Shown here piece by piece: positions 1 through 7,328 of a DNA stretch of 64,000 nt. The notes under the pieces were generated by a model. It saw nothing but the letters and a program-made list of their open reading frames with translations. It did no database searches and was not told where the DNA came from. The stretch is from Gilvibacter sp. SZ-19 (lineage in GTDB: Bacteria; Bacteroidota; Bacteroidia; Flavobacteriales; Flavobacteriaceae), in NCBI RefSeq assembly GCF_002163875.1, contig NZ_CP019333.1, positions 936,864 to 1,000,863 on the forward strand, given 5' to 3'. Position numbers and translations under genes: made by a program. Each line of letters starts with the position of its first letter. Within the stretch, counting starts at the first letter, position 1.

Positions 1-799
1 ATTGCTTTATGCTATCCAACAGCCAGGGAGCTGTCGGGGCGTTTCCAGCGCCAAAGGTCTCTATAATGACTCCCTTTAGACCAGCAGCAGCCGTCATGGC
101 CTCGAATACCTCCGCAGTTAAACCCGGAAACAATTTTATCAATGCAATCTGCTGCTCAAGAGCCGTGCAAACTTCTAGTGTTGCGCTACTATCATACGGC
201 AACAAAGCTGCATCATTGAATTCTAAATGCACTCCACTCTCTACCAGAGACGGATAGTTCAAAGAAGCAAAAGCCTCAAAATGCTCGGCATTGATCTTGG
301 TAGATCTATTGGCCCGCAATAGCTTATACTCAAAATACAGGCCAACCTCGCATACCCGCGGGCGACCTTCCTTTTGCGCCGAGGCGATCTCTATAGAAGT
401 GATCAAATTCTCTTTGGCATCTGTTCGCAGATCTCCAACCGGCAATTGCGAGCCGGTGAGTATGATAGGTTTGTTTAGCCCTTGCAACATAAAGCTCAAG
501 GCAGAACCCGTATAGGCCATAGTATCGCTACCGTGCAAGACAACAAAGCCGTCGTAATTGTCATAATGCCCGGCTATGATCTGCGCCAAGGTCAGCCAAT
601 GCTCCGGATTCATATTGGAACTGTCTATGGGCTCGCTGGTGCTTACAGTTTCTATTTCACAAGAAAGCAACTGGAGTTCTGGAATGTGATCCAAGAGGGC
701 GTCAAAATCGAAATTGGACAAGGCGCCAGATTCAAAATCCCGCATCATTCCAATGGTTCCCCCGGTATAGATCAGTAATATTTTTGGTGTTGCGCTCAC
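1..799 (-). CDS. ansA: Type I L-asparaginase (partial, 3' end outside window)
   Basis: Cytosolic-type asparaginase that hydrolyses L-asparagine to aspartate and ammonia. About 266 residues are visible; the C-terminus lies beyond position 1. Translation from a GTG at 799 begins VSATPKILLIYTGGTIGM, which contains the TGGTIGM block with the first catalytic Thr. Further in come the second catalytic block (VVLHGSDTMAYTGSALSFML, with the TDT-like SDT) and the PIILTGSQLPVGDLRTDAKEN segment typical of the AnsA branch. GTG is chosen because it stands 9 nt after the TatD stop and directly precedes the conserved first strand; no ATG lies upstream in frame. It is probably co-transcribed with tatD. The family is certain; the substrate is inferred from the family. 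Confidence 0.93.
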   Translation of the reverse strand, partial: MSATPKILLIYTGGTIGMMRDFESGALSNFDFDALLDHIPELQLLSCEIETVSTSEPIDSSNMNPEHWLTLAQIIAGHYDNYDGFVVLHGSDTMAYTGSALSFMLQGLNKPIILTGSQLPVGDLRTDAKENLITSIEIASAQKEGRPRVCEVGLYFEYKLLRANRSTKINAEHFEAFASLNYPSLVESGVHLEFNDAALLPYDSSATLEVCTALEQQIALIKLFPGLTAEVFEAMTAAAGLKGVIIETFGAGNAPTAPWLLDSIKQ

Positions 800-808
800 A
801 GGATAAAC

Positions 809-1579
809 TTACGAATTCTCAAACAGCCTTTTGGCATTGGCCGTGGTTTGCGTTGCGATCTCTTGTTCACTCACCCCATAAATGTCTGCTAACTTTGCAC
901 TGACCAAACGCAAATAAGAACTCTCATTGCGCTTCCCTCGGTGAGGAACTGGTGCTAAATATGGCGAATCGGTCTCCAATACTAAATGTTCCAAAGGAAT
1001 CTCAGCCAAGAACTTGTCTATCTTGCCATTCTTAAAGGTAGCCACCCCGCCTATTCCAAGCAACATACCAAAACCTATGGCACGATGTGCCTGTTCTAGC
1101 GTCCCTGTAAAACAGTGGAAAATTCCTCGTAAACGGTCGTGCTTCTCTTCTTCTAATACCGCAAAGATCTCATCGAAAGATTCGCGACAATGGATCACAA
1201 TTGGTAGATCCAACTTCTTGGCCAATTGAATTTGAGCTTTAAATGCCTCGATCTGTATGTCTAGCGTTGATTTGTCCCAATAAAGATCTATCCCGATCTC
1301 CCCCACTGCAGCAAAACTTCGCTTTTCAAATTGCTCGTATACATGCTGGAGCTCTTCCTGGTAATTCTCTTTAACCGAGGTGGGATGCAAACCCATCATT
1401 AAGCGGATTTTTCCTGGAAATTCTGCCTCCAATTCGTACATCCGCTGGGTGTAGGTACTGTCTATTGCAGGAATGTAGAATTCCGTGATACCAGCAGCTG
1501 TTGCGCGGGCTACCATAGCTGCACGATCATCGTCAAAATGGGCTACATAGAGGTGGGTATGAGTATCTATAAATTGCAT
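809..1579 (-). CDS. tatD: TatD family metal-dependent hydrolase
   Basis: Predicted TIM-barrel metallo-DNase/hydrolase of 256 residues. Metal ligands are visible in family order: HTH at residues 7-9 (FIDTHTHL), Glu in AVGEIGID, His in VIHCRES, His in IFHCFTGT and Asp in LETDSPYLAP. An upstream TTG at 1588 would add three residues. The ATG at 1579 is preferred because the bases spanning that TTG form a perfect -7 promoter box (TAGCTTTG, 1586-1593), so transcription should begin about at the ATG. The gene lies directly upstream of the asparaginase (9 nt gap) and diverges from the retropepsin-like gene. The cellular role of TatD (DNA repair or RNA quality control) is not settled; the family call is firm. 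Confidence 0.93.
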   Translation of the reverse strand: MQFIDTHTHLYVAHFDDDRAAMVARATAAGITEFYIPAIDSTYTQRMYELEAEFPGKIRLMMGLHPTSVKENYQEELQHVYEQFEKRSFAAVGEIGIDLYWDKSTLDIQIEAFKAQIQLAKKLDLPIVIHCRESFDEIFAVLEEEKHDRLRGIFHCFTGTLEQAHRAIGFGMLLGIGGVATFKNGKIDKFLAEIPLEHLVLETDSPYLAPVPHRGKRNESSYLRLVSAKLADIYGVSEQEIATQTTANAKRLFENS

Positions 1580-1585
1580 TGGCTG

Positions 1586-1593
1586 CAAAGCTA
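1586..1593 (-). promoter_or_regulatory. -7 promoter element of tatD-ansA
   Basis: TAGCTTTG on the minus strand matches the Bacteroidota -7 consensus TAnnTTTG. Only six bases separate it from the ATG at 1579, so the transcript is expected to be leaderless or nearly so. A TTTTG lies about 26 bases further upstream, slightly beyond the usual spacing for the -33 element. Confidence 0.6.
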
Positions 1594-1603
1594 GTCCTTT
1601 TTA

Positions 1604-1622
1604 TTGAGCTATCTTAGCTCAA
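1604..1622. promoter_or_regulatory. Perfect palindrome between divergent tatD and retropepsin genes
   Basis: TTGAGCTA-TCT-TAGCTCAA: 8-bp perfect arms around a 3-bp centre. It lies 11 bp upstream of the tatD -7 box and 11 bp before the TTG start at 1633. The position suits an operator controlling one or both divergent genes; no regulator is identified. Confidence 0.45.
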
Positions 1623-1632
1623 AATTTGAGAT

Positions 1633-2073
1633 TTGAGCAGCCTGAGAAGCTTATTGGAAGATGCAGATTTTACCCGCCTCTCTTTAAAGAAAACCCTGAC
1701 TTTACATTACAAAGTACTCGCTAAGATCAACGGATGTACCTGTTGGTTAATAGTAGACACAGGGGCTTCGACCTCTTGTATAAACTTAGACGAAGCCGAG
1801 AATTTAAAGATGCAGTTCTCTGAGAGTGAGATCAAGGCCACAGGTGCCGGGGCCTCAGACCTACAAACACAGATCAGCGAAGGGAACGCGCTTAAACTAG
1901 GAGCTTGGAAACGCACAAATATGTCCTTTATAGTGATGGACCTCTCTCATGTCAATGCCGGATTAGCACAGGCAGGAGAAGATCCGATTATTGGAATTCT
2001 CGGAGCTGATGTTTTAAAACAAGCCCGAGCTGTTATAGACTACGGCCGCAATTGTATGTATTTTAAAATGTAG
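1633..2073 (+). CDS. Retropepsin-like aspartic protease (clan AA) family protein
   Basis: Small 146-residue protein with one retropepsin-type active-site motif, LIVDTGAST, with the catalytic Asp at residue 42. It is followed by a Gly-rich flap-like stretch (ATGAGASD) and the second-half IIGILGADVLKQARAVIDYG pattern typical of bacterial single-domain retropepsins, which act as dimers. No signal peptide is visible, so a cytosolic location is expected. The start is a TTG; no ATG occurs upstream in frame and the first usable ATG lies inside the fold. An internal TTG at codon 8 is an alternative. It is divergent from tatD across a 19-bp palindrome. The substrate is unknown. Such proteins are common, uncharacterised members of flavobacterial genomes. 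Confidence 0.8.
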   Translation: MSSLRSLLEDADFTRLSLKKTLTLHYKVLAKINGCTCWLIVDTGASTSCINLDEAENLKMQFSESEIKATGAGASDLQTQISEGNALKLGAWKRTNMSFIVMDLSHVNAGLAQAGEDPIIGILGADVLKQARAVIDYGRNCMYFKM

Positions 2074-2123
2074 CTAGAAATTTTTACATTGAAGACCTTG
2101 ACAACCAATTAATTCCCCGGCTG

Positions 2124-4124
2124 ATGAAAAGCCTAAGCCTAACCATCTTACTGCTGTGCTGCACAACGCTACTTGCTCAAAACGCATGGGATCCGTATAT
2201 GCAGGCTTATGCATCTGCCCAAACCGATCAAGAAAAACTTACTGCTTTAGACTCTATACTTGCACTGAGCTACAGAAGAGACAATAAGGTTTTTATTGAC
2301 CACAGTATAATCTTTATCGACCTAGCGGAGAAACAGCAAGATTATGTCGGTATGGCCAAAAAGGCCATGAATATCTCTTATCCACTAAATGTGACCAACC
2401 GACCAGACGAAGCAGTAAGGATTATAAACCGTGTGTTACCCTATAAAGACCAAATAGACGACACCTTCTTGGTTGGAGGATTGTATCTAAAACGCGGAGG
2501 GGCTCATTTTAGGATCGATCAGAAAAAGGCCGTAGAAGATTACACCATGGCCATAGAACACTATAGCGGTAAAGACTCCCTATATGTTGCCGATGCCTAT
2601 TTATTCCGAGGGCAGGCCAATACCAATCTCGGCAATTTCATCGATGCCTCCGCAGATTACGACACCGCTTCACGCTATTTTGAGAATCTGGGAGATTACC
2701 AATACATGCTCTTTGCTAAGCAGGGCAATATCACCATGTTTAGTATGCACGGCTTTTTAGAGACCGCTCAATTGGAAAGAGCAGAACTTATTGGACAGAT
2801 AAAAGAACTCGGGCTTTACGAACACTTGAGTTCAGAATACTACAACCAAGCTGTGGACGACCGCAAGATCGGAGACTTTGTGAGTGCCCAAAATCAACTC
2901 TTAGAAGCTGTTAAATATTTAGATAGCTCTAGGAATAAGATCAGCAACTTCTTTGCCGTTCACGGTTTATTGGCTACCCAGTATGCCGAGCGGAATCAAA
3001 TGGAAAAAGCCGATTACCATTTGGGCTTATTAGAGGAGCTCAGAGAAAAGAACTCTACAGACCTGATCACGGAATCGCATTACCACGCAACCAAAACCAC
3101 TATTCTCAAAAGAAAAGGCTTGCTCAATGAGGCCTTAGAATTTGCTAAAATGCGACTGGCCGATGCCGAAACCTTGGGCAATCAAGAACAGATTGTCAAT
3201 GCGCTGCGCGATATGTATGAGATCACTGCTGCCATGGGTAATTCCAAACTCGGCTTGGAATACCACAAGCGCTACACGGCTAAAAAAGACTCGCTTTTTG
3301 ACAGTCAAAAAACCAATTTATTGCTCTACTACCAAGGCTTGTATGAATCCGAAAAAAAGGAACGCGAGATCCAAGCTCAAACGGCCAATATCGGCCTGTT
3401 GGAAAAAGACAATTTGGCCTTTAAGCGTTGGTTATTGTTTACCGGTATTGCGGGAGTACTGGTAACCGGGATCGTCTATTTAGTATTTATGCAGCGAGGC
3501 CTAAAGGAAAAGCAGGCGCTACAACAAAAATTTGCCCAAAAACTATTGCTTTCGCAAGAACAAGAGCGCAAGAGAATCTCTAAAGACCTACACGATGGCT
3601 TAGGGCAACATCTGTTGCTTATTAAGAACAGTCTAACCATGTCCGGAGACGAGGAGAACAAAGAAAAGGTAAGAGAGGCTATAGACGAGGTAAGAGCCAT
3701 ATCTCAGGCCTTGCATCCCTTTCAATTGCAGGAACTGGGGCTCACCAGAGCCATTGAGAACATGGTGGTACAAATAGATCGAAACAGTGCTTTGTTTATT
3801 ACTGCGGATATTGAGAACGTAGACTCCTTATTTAGTAAAGAAGAAGCCTTAAACATATATCGCATCATTCAAGAGAGTTTTAATAATGTATTGAAACACT
3901 CCGGAGCAGAGGCGACTAAGATCCAGATCAAAAAGCTGGGATCCGAAGTAAAGATCAGCATACAAGACAACGGTAAGGGTTTCAATGTGCCCGAAAAGCT
4001 AAAAGACGTTAGATGTATTGGTCTTAAAACACTCAAAGAGCGCGTTAGATCGCTAAATGGTGTACTTAAAATTAACAGTCGGGCCGATCAAGGCACAGAA
4101 CTAAACCTTACAATTCCTGTATAA
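2124..4124 (+). CDS. TPR-repeat sensor histidine kinase (HisKA_3/NarX-type)
   Basis: Membrane histidine kinase of 666 residues. A signal peptide (residues 1-19, ending LLAQ) leads into a periplasmic TPR-rich sensor region (about 30-410), a short coiled stretch, and one transmembrane helix (about 433-455). The cytoplasmic part has a HisKA_3 dimerisation domain with H-box ERKRISKDLHDGLGQH (phospho-acceptor His490). The HATPase domain has its N-box near 586-595 (QESFNNVLKH) and a G-box DNGKGF near 615. It is followed after 3 nt by its response regulator, so the two form a classic NarL-family pair. The stimulus is unknown; TPR sensors of this layout are widespread in Bacteroidota. Confidence 0.95.
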   Translation: MKSLSLTILLLCCTTLLAQNAWDPYMQAYASAQTDQEKLTALDSILALSYRRDNKVFIDHSIIFIDLAEKQQDYVGMAKKAMNISYPLNVTNRPDEAVRIINRVLPYKDQIDDTFLVGGLYLKRGGAHFRIDQKKAVEDYTMAIEHYSGKDSLYVADAYLFRGQANTNLGNFIDASADYDTASRYFENLGDYQYMLFAKQGNITMFSMHGFLETAQLERAELIGQIKELGLYEHLSSEYYNQAVDDRKIGDFVSAQNQLLEAVKYLDSSRNKISNFFAVHGLLATQYAERNQMEKADYHLGLLEELREKNSTDLITESHYHATKTTILKRKGLLNEALEFAKMRLADAETLGNQEQIVNALRDMYEITAAMGNSKLGLEYHKRYTAKKDSLFDSQKTNLLLYYQGLYESEKKEREIQAQTANIGLLEKDNLAFKRWLLFTGIAGVLVTGIVYLVFMQRGLKEKQALQQKFAQKLLLSQEQERKRISKDLHDGLGQHLLLIKNSLTMSGDEENKEKVREAIDEVRAISQALHPFQLQELGLTRAIENMVVQIDRNSALFITADIENVDSLFSKEEALNIYRIIQESFNNVLKHSGAEATKIQIKKLGSEVKISIQDNGKGFNVPEKLKDVRCIGLKTLKERVRSLNGVLKINSRADQGTELNLTIPV

Positions 4125-4127
4125 CTC

Positions 4128-4760
4128 ATGAGCAAGTCGTTGAGAATATTCATTGCAGATGATCATCCTTTAATTCTTAAAGGACTGAGTGATTATTTAA
4201 AGGAGCGCGACTACAATATTGTTGGTAGCGCTGGCGATGGACAATTAGCTTGCCAAATGATCTTGAATTGTGAGCCAGACGTAGCGATCTTAGACATTGA
4301 GATGCCCGGAATGACAGGTTTGGAAATTGCCAAGGCCTGCGAAAAGAACGGGCTCAAGACCAAGGTCGTTATTATAACCCTGCACAAGGAACCAGAACTG
4401 TTTAGAAATGCTAAGAACCTGAACATCTTTGGTTACATACTCAAGGAACTGGCCTTAGAAGAGATCGAGATCTGTCTTAGCAATATTGGGGAAGATCAGC
4501 CGTATTTCTCACCTACCATTACGCGACTTTTGGAACAATCTCAAGATTGCACACTATTGGACGATCTCACACCATCTGAGGTAAAGATACTCCGGCTTAT
4601 TGCTCGCGATATGACCAATAAAGAGATCGCGCATCAGCTGTATATATCTCCGCGAACGGTAGAAAAGCACAGGTCTAATATGATCTCCAAACTCAATCTG
4701 GAACCCAAGACCAACAGCCTGCTCCTTTGGGCAAAAAAACATCAGATCTTTTTAGAATAA
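4128..4760 (+). CDS. NarL/LuxR-family response regulator
   Basis: A 210-residue transcription factor. The receiver domain spans 1-120, with the acidic pair D11-D12, phospho-acceptor D56 (AILDIEMPG), a conserved Thr in VVIITLHKE and Lys in GYILKE. The LuxR-type HTH domain lies at about 147-205, with the signature LTPSEVKILRLIARDMTNKEIA followed by the recognition helix ISPRTVEKHRSNM. It is the partner of the histidine kinase that ends 3 nt upstream. Its targets are unknown, but a tandem palindromic site 40 bp downstream of its stop codon, ahead of a tiny membrane peptide gene, is a plausible one. Confidence 0.95.
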   Translation: MSKSLRIFIADDHPLILKGLSDYLKERDYNIVGSAGDGQLACQMILNCEPDVAILDIEMPGMTGLEIAKACEKNGLKTKVVIITLHKEPELFRNAKNLNIFGYILKELALEEIEICLSNIGEDQPYFSPTITRLLEQSQDCTLLDDLTPSEVKILRLIARDMTNKEIAHQLYISPRTVEKHRSNMISKLNLEPKTNSLLLWAKKHQIFLE

Positions 4761-4800
4761 AGCCGAGGGGAAAAACCCTCAAATAAGCTATGCTGGGTAA

Positions 4801-4820
4801 AATACGTATTTATACGTATT
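4801..4820. promoter_or_regulatory. Tandem palindromic decamers, candidate response-regulator site
   Basis: AATACGTATT directly followed by TATACGTATT: two adjacent 10-bp units, each built on the palindrome ATACGTAT, so consecutive sites lie one helical turn apart. They lie about 45 bp before a near-consensus -7 box (TTGCTTTG, 4865-4872) and 71 bp before the small ORF at 4891. NarL-type regulators commonly bind TAC...GTA dyads; assignment to the adjacent regulator is inference. Confidence 0.5.
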
Positions 4821-4890
4821 GGCTAAGGATCGCATTTTGCCGATCTTTGAGTTATCAAAAATTATTGCTTTGAAATTGCAGAAAACGAAA

Positions 4891-4995
4891 ATGGAAGACA
4901 GCTTATCTTATAGAAAATATAAAACCCTAATGGTGGTGATCTTATCGATCTCCTCCGTAGTACTACTCCTTAACATTCTAACGCTAATCAATTAG
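4891..4995 (+). CDS. Small single-span membrane peptide, 34 aa
   Basis: Short reading frame beginning MEDSLSYRKYKTLMVVIL and ending LLLNILTLIN. A charged, basic N-terminal third is followed by one hydrophobic segment (about residues 13-32), the layout of small bacterial membrane proteins. It sits alone between the NarL-type regulator and a strong terminator that begins just after its stop codon, with a tandem palindrome and a near-consensus -7 box upstream. No homologous family is recognised. It could be an output of the adjacent two-component system or a chance ORF; the hydrophobic pattern and the terminator placement favour a real gene. Confidence 0.5.
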   Translation: MEDSLSYRKYKTLMVVILSISSVVLLLNILTLIN

Positions 4996-5008
4996 TCTTA
5001 GCCAACAA

Positions 5009-5036
5009 AAAACCCTCCGAGCGGAGGGTTTTTTTA
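5009..5036. terminator. Bidirectional intrinsic terminator
   Basis: AACCCTCC-GAGC-GGAGGGTT: 8-bp GC-rich stem with a four-base loop, A-run on one side and T-run on the other. It lies between the small plus-strand peptide gene and the minus-strand T9SS gene and can serve both. Confidence 0.9.
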
Positions 5037-5038
5037 TA

Positions 5039-5848
5039 CTAGTACTTTACTATTCTCACCGAAGAGCTAGCTGCATCGCCCAATATTCGAGCAATATAAA
5101 CCCCGGACTTAAATCTGCTTAAATCGAGCCAGTAGCTCATGGCCTCAGGAGCCGCCTCAAAGACCTTTTGTCCCATTAAATTGTATACTTCTAAGGAGTT
5201 GATCACCTCCCCACATTCTATCTTAGTAATAGCAGCACTTGGGTTCGGTATGGCTGTTACTTTTATAACACTACCAGGTTCATCCACACTCAAACTGCTA
5301 TCGCCAAATACGATATTGTCAAAGTAAATGACATTCTCAGTGCTTCGGGTTTGAAAGTCTGGAAAAACGATCAGCTGATCAATTCCAGTAGACGACGGTG
5401 CATCAATGACTCCTGTAAAATCAAAGACAAGACGTTCCCATTGGTTAACCACCGAATTGGCGATCTTGATCTCGCCGGTCGAAGCTCCCTCTGGTGTGGC
5501 AAACTTAATACCCACATCGCTTATCACGGTTTTGTAAACCATAATGGAGACAAAAGCATTCTCTGGACTCAAGGTAAAAGTGCCTATATCTGATCCGTGC
5601 ATGGTTTCGCAACCTGCAAAGGGCGCCCCAGTTACGCGAGCGGTAAACTTGGCAACGGTTTGGGAGGTGTTAATCCCTTCAATAAATGGGTTTACCACTA
5701 TTTCTAAAGGAGGATTATCGTCGTTCTCAAAGACTGTCCAAGTCCAATCTCCACCCACGCCAGTGGCTGGTTCAAAATCTATAGGGTTGATCTGTGCTAG
5801 GCTAGCAGCAGAAAATAATAAGGTGTAAAAAAGTGTAGTTAATCTCAT
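5039..5848 (-). CDS. Secreted T9SS type A sorting domain protein, unknown function
   Basis: Exported 269-residue protein. Signal peptide MRLTTLFYTLLFSAASLAQ; the ATG at 5848 is chosen over an upstream TTG at 5869 because it starts exactly at the basic N-region of the signal. The middle section is rich in beta-strand patterns (ENVIYFDNIVFGDSS resembles the end of carbohydrate-binding-like jelly-roll domains). The last ~75 residues form a T9SS type A sorting domain: IPNPSA, NSLEVYNLMGQKVFE and FKSGVYIARI, ending SSVRIVKY. It is therefore expected at the cell surface or released. No catalytic motif was recognised. It may be a glycan-binding or adhesive protein, but this is only a guess from the fold pattern. 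Confidence 0.85.
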   Translation of the reverse strand: MRLTTLFYTLLFSAASLAQINPIDFEPATGVGGDWTWTVFENDDNPPLEIVVNPFIEGINTSQTVAKFTARVTGAPFAGCETMHGSDIGTFTLSPENAFVSIMVYKTVISDVGIKFATPEGASTGEIKIANSVVNQWERLVFDFTGVIDAPSSTGIDQLIVFPDFQTRSTENVIYFDNIVFGDSSLSVDEPGSVIKVTAIPNPSAAITKIECGEVINSLEVYNLMGQKVFEAAPEAMSYWLDLSRFKSGVYIARILGDAASSSVRIVKY

Positions 5849-6035
5849 GTTATTTAATTCTACAGTCAATGTACAACTCTCCTATTGAGTTATACCGCCA
5901 TTTCATACATACAAACTGTACAAGAAAATCAGAACTGTATTAATAACCTATATAATTGATTATCAGAATTTAAGATCTATTACAAAAGAACCTTTGTTGT
6001 GGCGTTGTATAGTTAAACGTTGTGGCAGGGCATAA

Positions 6036-6060
6036 AAAAAGGCCCATACTGGGCCTTTCA
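6036..6060 (-). terminator. Terminator of sucAB
   Basis: On the minus strand AAAGGCCC-loop-GGGCCTTT is followed by a run of T. The stem is 8 bp with a 5-base loop and lies 21 bp past the sucB stop codon. The rest of the gap up to 5848 shows nothing else convincing. Confidence 0.88.
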
Positions 6061-6080
6061 ATTCTTTAAATAACTGCTAA

Positions 6081-7301
6081 TTAGAGCTCTAAAGCTTTTT
6101 TCGGATTGCCGTCCATGAGTAATTCGGTCGGGTTCTCCAATGCTTCTTTTACAGCTACCAAGAAACCAACTGATTCACGGCCGTCAATAATGCGGTGATC
6201 GTAAGATAAGGCCACATACATAATTGGTCTGATCTCTACTTTCCCGTCTACAGCAACCGGACGCTCCACAATATTGTGCATCCCTAAGATTCCGCTTTGC
6301 GGTGGGTTGATGATCGGTGTAGAAAGCATACTTCCAAAAACACCTCCATTAGAAATGGTAAAGGTACCTCCAGTCATTTCGTCTACAGTGATCTCACCAT
6401 CACGCGCGCGAATAGCTAGACGCTTTACCTCAGCCTCAACACCTCTAAAACTCAGATTCTCTGCATTTCTAATAACAGGAACCATTAGGCCTTTAGGGCC
6501 AGAAACCGCAATAGAGATATCTTTAAAGTCATAGGTGATCTTGTAGTCACCGTCTATCATTGAATTCACATCCGGATACAATTCCAAAGCGCGAACAACG
6601 GCTAGGGTGAAAAACGACATAAACCCTAAACTCACTCCGTGCTTAGCTTTAAAAGTTTCCTTGTATTCTTTGCGCAAGGCGAAGATCGGAGACATGTCCA
6701 CTTCGTTAAAGGTGGTTAGCATAGCTGTCTCGTTCTTGGCAGAAACCAAACGTTCGGCCACGCGTCTACGAAGCATGGATAGCTTTTTGCGCTCGCTGCC
6801 TCGAGACCCTTGCCCTGGCGATCCCATAGATGGTTTCGCGTTGACAGCATCGTCCTTGGTTATACGTCCGTCGCGACCAGTTCCTTTTACATCTTTGGCA
6901 TCGATACCTTTTTCATCGAGTATCTTTTTTGCCGCTGGCGATGGAGTTCCGGTAGCGTAGGTTTTACTCTCGCTAGAAGTTTCCTTTTTCGCCTCTTTCT
7001 TTTCTTGTTTTGGAGCCTCTTCTTTCTTGGCATCAGCATCCGAACTGCCAGCACCTTCTGGCTTATCAGCTTCGGTGTCGATAAGGCAAACCACCTCACC
7101 TACCTGTACTGCGTCTCCTTCTTCGGCTTTCAGGGTAATGATTCCACTGGCTTCTGCCGGAAGTTCCAAAGTGGCTTTATCACTATCTACTTCTGCGATA
7201 GCCTGATCTTTCTCTACCCAATCTCCGGTTTCTACCAACCATTGAGCGATTTCTACTTCTGTGATCGATTCCCCCGGTGAGGGTACTTTCATTTCTAACA
7301 T
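6081..7301 (-). CDS. sucB: 2-oxoglutarate dehydrogenase E2, dihydrolipoyl succinyltransferase
   Basis: E2 core of the 2-oxoglutarate dehydrogenase complex (TCA cycle), 406 residues. The N-terminal lipoyl domain carries the lipoylated Lys42 in [10 protein letters not shown] Lys/Glu/Ala-rich linker (about 80-115) leads to a peripheral subunit-binding domain (about 118-153, [12 protein letters not shown]...[10 protein letters not shown]). The catalytic acyltransferase domain ends with the active-site motif DHRIIDGRE (His369, Asp373). It lies 27 bp downstream of sucA and is followed by an intrinsic terminator, so sucA-sucB form one operon. No E3 (lpd) is present in the window. Confidence 0.97.
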   Translation of the reverse strand: MLEMKVPSPGESITEVEIAQWLVETGDWVEKDQAIAEVDSDKATLELPAEASGIITLKAEEGDAVQVGEVVCLIDTEADKPEGAGSSDADAKKEEAPKQEKKEAKKETSSESKTYATGTPSPAAKKILDEKGIDAKDVKGTGRDGRITKDDAVNAKPSMGSPGQGSRGSERKKLSMLRRRVAERLVSAKNETAMLTTFNEVDMSPIFALRKEYKETFKAKHGVSLGFMSFFTLAVVRALELYPDVNSMIDGDYKITYDFKDISIAVSGPKGLMVPVIRNAENLSFRGVEAEVKRLAIRARDGEITVDEMTGGTFTISNGGVFGSMLSTPIINPPQSGILGMHNIVERPVAVDGKVEIRPIMYVALSYDHRIIDGRESVGFLVAVKEALENPTELLMDGNPKKALEL

Positions 7302-7328
7302 TCTGGTCGTTTTTTCCTTGTTAGTAAT

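Noticed and set aside
2124-4760. Two-component pair as the phosphate sensor reading the 11-bp arrays
   Set aside because: The regulator is NarL/LuxR type, whose sites are dyads; 11-bp direct repeats are typical of OmpR/PhoB-type regulators, not encoded here.
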